Below, in pieces: positions 1 to 5,304 of a stretch of 8,911 nucleotides of DNA (positions within the stretch are counted from its first letter, which is position 1; every line of letters starts with the position of its first letter). The DNA is from Lysobacteraceae bacterium. Its GTDB lineage: Bacteria; Pseudomonadota; Gammaproteobacteria; Xanthomonadales; Wenzhouxiangellaceae. A program made the translations under genes and the position numbers. The notes beneath the pieces are model-generated. The model was given only the letters and a program-made list of their open reading frames with translations, was not told where the DNA came from and searched no databases. Location of the stretch: NCBI GenBank assembly GCA_020201235.1, contig JAIVHD010000328.1, positions 1-8,911 on the forward strand. The letters are read 5' to 3'.

Positions 1-3
1 ATT

Positions 4-23
4 GCATGAGACGGCATGAGACG
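4..23. repeat. Tandem duplication of a 10-bp unit
   Basis: The unit GCATGAGACG occurs twice back to back (4-13 and 14-23). It lies in sequence with no assignable gene at the left edge of the window, upstream of the terminator. It could be the very end of a gene lying to the left or intergenic slippage; nothing else can be said. Confidence 0.6.
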
Positions 24-64
24 GGCCGGAGGATTTGACCCGGGGAGCCAAATCGAAAAACAAG

Positions 65-90
65 AGGCCCGCGTGACGCGGGCCTTTTTT
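65..90. terminator. Bidirectional rho-independent terminator
   Basis: A perfect 9-bp GC-rich stem (AGGCCCGCG / CGCGGGCCT) with a 3-nt TGA loop occupies 65-85. On the plus strand it is followed by a T tract (85-90). On the minus strand the same hairpin is followed by CTTGTTTTT (64-56). It begins about 30 nt beyond the stop codon of the minus-strand metalloprotease gene, so it very probably ends that transcript. It could equally end a plus-strand gene entering from the left. Confidence 0.9.
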
Positions 91-119
91 CGTGGCTTTT
101 GCGCGGCTATCGATTTTTG

Positions 120-1157
120 CTACGATTCAAAGCCGTCTGCGAAGATCTCTTCTGATTCATTCCGTACCTGGTTGAAAAACCAGGGAATATTGCTGGATGA
201 ACCGAGTACGACGTTGGCGTTGACGACCCGAACGTGGTTTTCATTGCCGTTGATAAACGATCCGCCGACCGAACAGAATGCGAACGAGTTGCCGGTTACC
301 TCGACGGTAATGTCACAGCCCTCGGCGATGCCGCCAAATTCCAGCCTGGGCACGTAATCGTCGGTGCTACCGGCGGTGCGATCCAGGCCTGACATCGCCA
401 GTTCAAGCGTCGCGACGTCATCCGCCCCGAGTTGACGCTGGTCCTCGTCGGAAAAAGCACCTTGTTGCATCACCGCCTCGGTCCGACCGTCGAACCCGAA
501 CAGTGTCCCAACGGTACGGTCGGCGTTGGCGGCAAACAATTCGCCGGCCGGCAAGTCGGCTAGATCACGGCTGTACACAGTGGCATCGACCGGCTGGACA
601 ACCAGGAACGGGTTGTTAATTCCGGCGGCGAACCAATGCAGATTGATATCATCGCCGCGTAGATCATCGCCGGACCCTCTTATTCCATCCGGGCCTGGAC
701 TGACGTCCAGAATACCGTTTAAGCCCGGGTCGGCTTTGGTGTACTCCCGATCCGCCGGCGGGAGACCGGACTCGGTGGCCGCGTTCGGGTGTGCCAAGCC
801 AAGGCAGTGCCCGACTTCATGAACCAGCGTCGATTCGAAGTCGACCTGCCCTGCCGGAATGTCGTTATCACCGCCGAAAAACAGGTTGGGGCTGCTAACG
901 CTGCGTTGATTCCAGTTGGAAATGGCATTTTCGACCGAGACGATCATGTCGTCGATCGATTCACTGTCCGGCGCGATGCAAACCGAAACAGCAAGATCAC
1001 CGCCACCGCCCTGATACGGAGTCGGATGCGTGATGCGCGCAGGATTATCGCCATCGGCAAAGAGGTAGGCACCTGCCCGCGCATCGGGCACCCCGACCAC
1101 CGCTGCGGCTGCCAGCACAGTCAGACCCGCAGTCCAGCTGATCCACACAGCCCTCAT
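120..1157 (-). CDS. Secreted matrixin-like zinc metalloprotease
   Basis: A 345-residue exported protein. Residues 1-28 form a Sec signal peptide (hydrophobic core, cleavage likely after ARA). Residues 113-123 read HEVGHCLGLAH, the full metzincin motif HExxHxxGxxH, in which three His bind zinc and Glu is the catalytic base. A Met-turn-like AVMQQG (Met230) and the following DDVATLELAMSG resemble the end of matrixin domains. Between them lies an unusually long segment of about 105 residues, including a Gly/Asp-rich stretch (155-170) that looks like a calcium-binding loop. The protein ends in IFADGFES, a tail I recall from secreted proteins of this lineage. The start was placed at 1157, not the upstream ATG at 1202, because this gives a clean signal peptide, a GGAGG site about 8 nt upstream and an ATGA overlap with the preceding gene. 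Role inferred: extracellular protein degradation; the substrate is unknown. Four Cys (60, 118, 281, 295) may form disulfides. Confidence 0.85.
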   Translation of the reverse strand: MRAVWISWTAGLTVLAAAAVVGVPDARAGAYLFADGDNPARITHPTPYQGGGGDLAVSVCIAPDSESIDDMIVSVENAISNWNQRSVSSPNLFFGGDNDIPAGQVDFESTLVHEVGHCLGLAHPNAATESGLPPADREYTKADPGLNGILDVSPGPDGIRGSGDDLRGDDINLHWFAAGINNPFLVVQPVDATVYSRDLADLPAGELFAANADRTVGTLFGFDGRTEAVMQQGAFSDEDQRQLGADDVATLELAMSGLDRTAGSTDDYVPRLEFGGIAEGCDITVEVTGNSFAFCSVGGSFINGNENHVRVVNANVVLGSSSNIPWFFNQVRNESEEIFADGFES

Positions 1158-1678
1158 TGCCCACCTCCATCGACCGCAATGACCTGTTTCATCAATTGCC
1201 ACCAGTGCTGCTCCAGGTCCAACAGCGCACGCAGGCGCACATCATCGTCGAAACGCTCGGCCATCGGCTGAAGCGACTCGATTTCGATGCGGGTGACGGC
1301 CGCGCGTCTTGCATCAAGACGGGCAAACCGCGATGTCTCGACATCGCTGACATGGAACAGTTCGACCCGCGCCCGCTCGCGCAGGTCTTCCTTCAAACTG
1401 CGCGAATCGGCTTGGATCGCATCCAGGGCCGCGCTCAGCTGCTGATAATGCGCGACCGGCACAGTGGCACGATGGCTGCCGGAATGGGTCATCATGGCCG
1501 GGCGCTCAACTCGCAGCGATCCGTCCGGATCGAGCGTCATCAGCAACACCCGCGAGCCGGACTCAAACATCGAGTACTCCCGCTCGTACACCAACTGCTG
1601 GGCCGGCAATGCGCCCGAAGCGACCACCCATACCGCCCCGAGCATCAGCCCGAACACGGCTTTTTTGTTACTTCGCAT
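1154..1678 (-). CDS. Small exported protein of unknown function, coupled to the metalloprotease
   Basis: A 174-residue protein with a signal peptide (positively charged start, hydrophobic core to about residue 22, likely cleavage after ALPA at 26). The mature part has a beta-rich beginning (about 30-75, including DPDGSLRVERP), then a mostly helical, Arg/Glu-rich remainder. I do not recognise the family. The ATG at 1678 is preferred to the in-frame TTG at 1681 because GGAGG lies 7 nt upstream of it. Its stop overlaps the protease start as ATGA, so the two are very probably co-translated and both exported. By analogy with other secreted proteases such a partner might be a folding factor or inhibitor, but nothing in the sequence proves it. 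Confidence 0.75.
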   Translation of the reverse strand: MRSNKKAVFGLMLGAVWVVASGALPAQQLVYEREYSMFESGSRVLLMTLDPDGSLRVERPAMMTHSGSHRATVPVAHYQQLSAALDAIQADSRSLKEDLRERARVELFHVSDVETSRFARLDARRAAVTRIEIESLQPMAERFDDDVRLRALLDLEQHWWQLMKQVIAVDGGGQ

Positions 1679-1730
1679 CAATTTTCCTCCGTTTTTTTGG
1701 ATCCGGTTCCTTTTTCCCGAACGCGCCTAA

Positions 1731-1797
1731 GCCCGGCTGACTCACCACCTGATCGTCGCGAGACGGTTCCAGGCCCGGCGTCTACAGCGTTTTTTCG
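1731..1797 (+). repeat. Diverged intergenic repeat, copy A
   Basis: Starts at CCCGGCTGACTCACC (1732-1746), then carries GTCGCGAGA (1756-1764), CGGT, AGGCC and a T run. The same order of blocks is found in copy B (2171-2235) and, inverted, in copy C. It is intergenic and non-coding. The family resembles palindromic extragenic repeats, but no transposase is visible here. Confidence 0.5.
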
Positions 1798-1818
1798 CGG
1801 CCGAGCACAACGCTGTAG
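1782..1818. repeat. Perfect 10-bp inverted repeat, 17-nt spacer
   Basis: CTACAGCGTT (1782-1791) and AACGCTGTAG (1809-1818) are exact reverse complements. There is no T tract after either arm, so it is not a typical terminator. It lies between the end of the hidden membrane-protein gene and the start of the metalloprotease operon, about 100 nt upstream of the latter. It could form an RNA hairpin, be a regulator-binding site, or be part of the copy A repeat, whose right end it overlaps. Confidence 0.6.
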
Positions 1819-1874
1819 GCATCAGGCCCGGGGCCGTCACTGTCAATCGGGCGGTGGATCCGGGCTAAGTGTCG

Positions 1875-2115
1875 TTATGCACGACTCGGATCGGTCATCC
1901 GCGCATATAGCCATCCGCTCAGCGCGCCGGCCAATGATAACGCGATTGAACCCGTCAGCGATCGAGCGGCAGCGATTGCGGTGACCGGAAGCATCTGGTC
2001 CATAATTGCAAGCATCGCCCAGATCGAAAAAAAGCCCGCCAGACTGAACCAAAGACCTCGCCACTGCGGGCACCAGCGGCTCAGCCCAGGCCAGAACCGT
2101 TCGAACCTTATTCAT
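1875..2115 (-). CDS. Hidden small two-helix membrane protein, start region frameshifted
   Basis: The minus-strand frame ending in TAA at 1875-1877 is open for 78 codons up to an in-frame TGA at 2114-2112. It reads as a coherent membrane protein: a short Arg/Trp-rich N-terminus, a first helix (about LWFSLAGFFSIWAMLAIM), a second (about residues 45-70, including GSIALSLAGALSGWLYA) and a short charged end, ARMTDPSRA. It has no ATG, GTG or TTG before the middle of helix 1. A well-placed start exists one frame away: AAGGTGG, 6 nt, then ATG at 2115-2113. Removing one A just after that ATG, or one T from the seven-T run (minus strand, near 2027-2033), joins start and body. The 92-residue protein read straight from that ATG is hydrophilic and featureless after the T run. 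Family unknown. Either a decayed gene, an indel error, or an unusual start (ATA at 2111). Confidence 0.6.
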
Positions 2116-2139
2116 GTGCAACCACCTTCGGTTTTAGCC

Positions 2140-2145
2140 ATCATA
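2140..2145 (-). promoter_or_regulatory. Possible -10 element for the small membrane-protein gene
   Basis: On the minus strand TATGAT (five of six consensus bases) lies about 25 nt upstream of the ATG at 2115, overlapping another fair match, TAGAAT. No good -35 is found at 16-18 nt; GTGACG at 19 nt is the nearest. Weak support. Confidence 0.3.
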
Positions 2146-2170
2146 TTCTACCCGTCGAAATTCCCGTCAC

Positions 2171-2235
2171 ACCCGGCTTGTTCACCATCCGCGCGTCGCG
2201 AGAAACGGTCAGGGCCGTAGCTGGGGTGTTTTTCA
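2171..2235 (+). repeat. Diverged intergenic repeat, copy B
   Basis: CCCGGCTTGTTCACC (2172-2186) followed by GTCGCGAGA, ACGGTCAGGGCC and a GTTTTT run, matching copy A block by block with small indels. Same orientation as copy A. Confidence 0.5.
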
Positions 2236-2299
2236 CAACCAAATGCACCGAAGGCCTATTCGCCTAGCCGATGAGAATGCACCATCGAGCAATACGCCC

Positions 2300-2351
2300 C
2301 GGATGCGGCGGTTGACGGTGTCGCAATGGGAGGGTGGTGAATAAGCCGGGG
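2300..2351 (-). repeat. Diverged intergenic repeat, copy C (inverted)
   Basis: Read on the minus strand from 2351 it begins CCCCGGCTTATTCACCACC and continues with TTGCGACACCGTC, the same block order as copies A and B but more diverged. Just to its right, GGGGTCAGACC (2348-2358) and TTCACC (2361-2366) form a second, opposed end, so GGTGAA (2336-2341) and TTCACC make a short inverted pair around it. GGGGTCAGACC-like strings recur around repeat-associated transposase (RAYT) elements in many proteobacteria, to my recollection. Confidence 0.4.
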
Positions 2352-2419
2352 TCAGACCTGTTCACCAGCCCTGCGATTGAGGCAGCTCTGCGGACTTGTC
2401 GCGGCCTACCGGTTTTATC

Positions 2420-2428
2420 TGCTATCGT
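2420..2428 (+). promoter_or_regulatory. Possible extended -10 promoter for the dehydrogenase gene
   Basis: TGCTATCGT has the TGn extension and four of six -10 bases, about 27 nt before the ATG at 2456. TTGTCG at 2396-2401 could be a -35 but the spacing (21 nt) is too long, so an extended -10 would have to carry the promoter. No Shine-Dalgarno sequence is visible between it and the ATG, so the leader would be short. Confidence 0.3.
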
Positions 2429-2455
2429 GTGGTGTCTTAACTACCGTGTACCGCC

Positions 2456-3565
2456 ATGCACTCTCAATTACGAGCGCTTCTCGCGGCCTCACTGCTGGTC
2501 GCTCTGAGTCACGCCGTTGCCACAGAATACAAAATCGAAGCGATCGCCGAAGGACTGGAACATCCATGGTCGATCGCGTGGCTGCCCGATGGCACCGCGC
2601 TGGTCACCGAACGGCCCGGCCGCCTGCGAATGATTCGCGACGGGCGATTGCTCGCTGCGCCGATCGACGGCGTGCCCGCGGTACACGCAGCAAGCCAGGG
2701 TGGGCTGTTCGAGGCCCTGCCTGATCCGAATTATGCAAACAACGGCTGGCTTTATCTTTCCTATGCGTACGGCACGTCAAAAGCCAATGCCACCCGGGTT
2801 GCCAGGGCGCGCCTGGAGAACATGCGCCTGGTCGATCTCGAAGTACTGTTTACCGCCTCGCCGATGAAGGACACGCCGGTGCACTACGGCGGTCGCATGA
2901 CCTGGTTGCCTGACGCGACGCTGCTGATCGGACTGGGCGACGGCTTTGACTTTCGAGAACAGGCGCAGAAGCTCAACAGCCATCTCGGCACCCTCGTGCG
3001 CATCAATACCGATGGCTCGATCCCGGCCGACAATCCATTTATAGATCGCGACGACGTGCTACCCGAGATTTACAGCTATGGCCACCGCAATATTCAAGGG
3101 CTGGTCCACGACGCCGATTCCGGTCGCCTGTGGCAGCACGAGCACGGGCCGCGCGGCGGTGACGAAATCAATCTGATCGAGGCCGGCGGCAATTATGGCT
3201 GGCCGGTGGCCACCCACGGCATCGACTATTCCGGTGCCATGATTTCGCCGTTCACAAGCCGGCCCGGCATGATCGAGCCAGAACATGTCTGGACGCCGTC
3301 GATCGCACCGGCCGGGATGACACTTTACCGCGGCACGCTCTTCCCGCAGTGGGATGGCAGGCTGCTGGTGGCGGCACTGGCCGCCCGACATGCTCGAGTG
3401 CTGACGCTGGACGGGGCACAAATCATCAATGATGCGATCATCCTCGACGAACTCGGCGAGCGCCTGCGCGACATCCGCACCGGGCCCGACGGCGCGGTCT
3501 GGGTGCTGACCGACGCCAATCCAGGCACGGTGTTGCGCTTGAGCCCGGACAATCCAGATCACTGA
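2456..3565 (+). CDS. PQQ-dependent aldose-sugar-dehydrogenase-like protein (YliI/Asd family)
   Basis: A 369-residue periplasmic enzyme of the glucose/sorbosone dehydrogenase family, a six-bladed beta-propeller that uses pyrroloquinoline quinone and calcium to oxidise aldoses and passes electrons to a quinone or cytochrome acceptor. Residues 1-22 are a signal peptide (cleavage after AVA). Family landmarks in order: GLEHPWSIAWLPDG (33-46), TERPGRLR, QGGLFEALPDPNY (81-93), HYGGR (143-147, the His aligning with the catalytic base of soluble glucose dehydrogenase), LLIGLGDG, LGTLVRINTDGSIPADNPF, YGHRNIQGL (208-216), EHGPRGGDEINL and GGNYGWP. The length matches E. coli YliI (about 370). The start gives the signal peptide directly, though no clear ribosome site precedes it. 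It stands alone on the plus strand, convergent with the SufU-like gene. Substrate is unknown, and PQQ synthesis genes are not in view. Confidence 0.93.
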   Translation: MHSQLRALLAASLLVALSHAVATEYKIEAIAEGLEHPWSIAWLPDGTALVTERPGRLRMIRDGRLLAAPIDGVPAVHAASQGGLFEALPDPNYANNGWLYLSYAYGTSKANATRVARARLENMRLVDLEVLFTASPMKDTPVHYGGRMTWLPDATLLIGLGDGFDFREQAQKLNSHLGTLVRINTDGSIPADNPFIDRDDVLPEIYSYGHRNIQGLVHDADSGRLWQHEHGPRGGDEINLIEAGGNYGWPVATHGIDYSGAMISPFTSRPGMIEPEHVWTPSIAPAGMTLYRGTLFPQWDGRLLVAALAARHARVLTLDGAQIINDAIILDELGERLRDIRTGPDGAVWVLTDANPGTVLRLSPDNPDH

Positions 3566-3631
3566 TCCGATCAAGCCCAATACTTACGGTCAAGTTCCTT
3601 CGCGGCGGCTCCAGCAGTATCCAGGGCCGTT

Positions 3632-4063
3632 TCATCCAGGCGGTCTTCCTTCCAGCGCGTCCAGCGCGGTCTTCCACGGCAAAAACGCATTACGTACACG
3701 CGATGGAAAGCGGGCCACCGGCTGCAGCGCATTGAACGGGCCAAGCCCGCGTTTCGATTCGGTCTCAGGGTTTTCCAGCAGTTCGGCAAACTGCGCAAGC
3801 CCGTCGCGCACATCGTCCAGGGTCTTGCCAACCAGCCAGTCGCTGAGCATTGATGCCGACGCGGTCGTGATCACGCAGGCCTCGCCCGACCACGAAGCCT
3901 GTTCGACTACGCCATCGCGCAGTTTGAGCCAGACGCGAATGTTGTCACCGCACAGCGCATCCAGCCCGTGCGCCGAGTGCGTGGCATCGGGCATTTCGAA
4001 ATGATTATGCGGCGCACGATTGTGTTCGAGGATGCGCGCCTGGTAGAGCTCGGTCAGGGCCAT
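3632..4063 (-). CDS. SufU/IscU-like Fe-S scaffold paralogue lacking the third cysteine
   Basis: A 143-residue cytosolic protein of the IscU/NifU N-terminal family, SufU branch (it has the SufU-type insert around 80-115). Features: LYQARILEHNRAPHN near the N-terminus, CGD at 38-40 (first Cys plus the conserved Asp), SGEACVITTASASML (59-72, second Cys at 63), and a C-terminal FPSRVRNAFLPW motif where the usual third Cys is Asn125 (codon AAT). In known SufU the three Cys and Asp bind zinc or the cluster, so classical function is doubtful. It starts 10 nt after the histidine kinase stop and is the last gene of that transcript. After the stop at 3632 another frame stays open to TGA at 3571 with a plausible charged C-terminus ending KYWA; removing one G near 3645 would join them, giving an end 5 nt from the convergent gene. 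Confidence 0.85.
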   Translation of the reverse strand: MALTELYQARILEHNRAPHNHFEMPDATHSAHGLDALCGDNIRVWLKLRDGVVEQASWSGEACVITTASASMLSDWLVGKTLDDVRDGLAQFAELLENPETESKRGLGPFNALQPVARFPSRVRNAFLPWKTALDALEGRPPG

Positions 4064-4073
4064 GGCTCAGAGT

Positions 4074-5304
4074 CTATCCGGCCAGCCAGAGCCGTGCGAC
4101 CGCACCACTTTCACCATTGCCGCGCGCCTCCAGTTCGAACGTGCCGCCATGCAGCTCGGCAATCCGGCGTACCAGAAGCAGGCCGATGCCGCTGCCGTTT
4201 GGCTTGGTGGTGAAAAAAGGCACGAACAGGTTCTTCGATTCAGGTGGGCCCGGTCCGTTGTCGACCACTTCGATGCAAAGTCCGCCAGTCTGGTCGATGC
4301 AGCGGATCGTGACTTCGGGGTGCTCGCAATCAGCGACTGCATCGGCGGCGTTGCGCAACAGGTTGATCATTGCCTGCTCGAACTGATCGGGGTCCAGGTC
4401 GAACGATATCCGTGCGCCTTCGAGGCGGATCGGAACGCGCGACTCAAGCGCGCAGATTTTCTGGAGCATTTCATTCAGATCAACCGTCTCGCGCGATGGA
4501 TCGGGCAATTTCGCCAATCCGGCATAGATTCCAACAAACCGGCTGAGTCCGCCTGAGCGGCGGGCGATCAGGGCCAGGCTATCGGCGAGCGGCTCGCGCT
4601 CGATCTCGCGCGACGGATCACGCACCCGGCCATGCCAGGTTTCGGCCAGCGACTTGATCGGGCTCAGGCTGTTGTTAATCTCGTGGCTCATCACGCGAAC
4701 CAGGCTTTGCCAGGCTTCGTTGCGCTCGGCGCTGAGCACGCTGCCGACTTCGGCCAGCACCAGCAGCCGGTGCGGAACCCCGCCAAGCCTGAACGATCGC
4801 CTTCGAACGACGAAACGACCACTTCCCCCGGGGAAGACGAGGCGGGCGCTTTGACCCTCTTCCGTGCCGCCACGGGGCGCTACAAGCAATTCAGCAAGGC
4901 CGAGCGACTCGGCCGCCACACCCTCATGCAGCCGCAGCCCGATCAGCTTGCGCGCGGCCGGATTGCTGAGCGTCAGGTGGCCGTCGTCGCGAAACGCGAG
5001 CACCGGCAGGTCGATCTCTTCGAGAATTTTGCCCAACAGCAGGCCCGATTCGCGCCGGTTCAGCGCCTCGAGACGCATGCTTTCTGCCAGCATGTTGATC
5101 GAAAGCGCAAGCTCGTCCAACGGACCGAGATGTGTCTCGCGCAGGCGAAGACTGAAATCGCCGTCGCGCAACGCCTCGACGACGGTCGACGCCACGGTCC
5201 AGCCACGCCCCCACCTGCATCATTGCCGCGACGGCTAGCGCGGCAACCCCTGCAACCACGAGCAGCGACAACCAGATTCGTCGCTCCAGGCGCATTGCGC
5301 TCAT
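4074..5304 (-). CDS. NtrY-like membrane sensor histidine kinase, with apparent frameshift
   Basis: Sensor partner of the adjacent regulator. The start at 5304 overlaps the regulator stop as ATGA and encodes one transmembrane helix (about residues 11-29). That frame then degenerates, while the kinase body continues one frame over from about 5195, where it could also be read from a GTG. The body has a HAMP-like segment (VVEALRDGDFSLR, then DELALSINMLAESM), a PAS-like region (LPVLAFRDDGHLTLSNPAA), an H-box MSHEINNSLSPIKS (His171 of the body), an N-box NLLRNAADAV (278-287), the G1 box VVDNGPGP, an F-box LFVPFFTT and the G2 box NGSGIGLL. All catalytic elements are intact. Dropping one base at about 5196 (the C between GAC and GTG), or one G of the five-G run at 5208-5212, restores a single protein of about 409 residues. 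Signal sensed is unknown; the neighbouring permease suggests envelope or toxic-compound stress. Confidence 0.85.

Larger units (their letters stand above)
2116..2455. other. Divergent intergenic region
   Basis: About 340 bp between the minus-strand membrane-protein gene and the plus-strand dehydrogenase gene. It holds repeat copies B and C and candidate promoters for both sides. No convincing ORF, tRNA or riboswitch was seen in the rest. Confidence 0.6.

Noticed and set aside
1841..1846. A perfect TTGACA (minus strand) upstream of the metalloprotease operon as a -35 element
   Set aside because: No acceptable -10 hexamer is found 15-19 nt downstream, so a promoter is not supported.
1157..1984. 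A 275-codon plus-strand open frame over the small exported protein and the intergenic region
   Set aside because: It lies antisense to a gene with signal peptide, good ribosome site and ATGA coupling; its product is Arg/His/Gln-rich with no motif.
1843..2121. The 92-residue minus-strand frame beginning at TTG 2121 or ATG 2115
   Set aside because: It has the good start, but after the first 30 residues its product is hydrophilic and featureless, whereas the overlapping frame encodes two clear membrane helices. Only its start is likely to be real.
3566..3631. Terminator between the convergent dehydrogenase and SufU-like genes
   Set aside because: No hairpin with a T tract is visible in this short gap on either strand.
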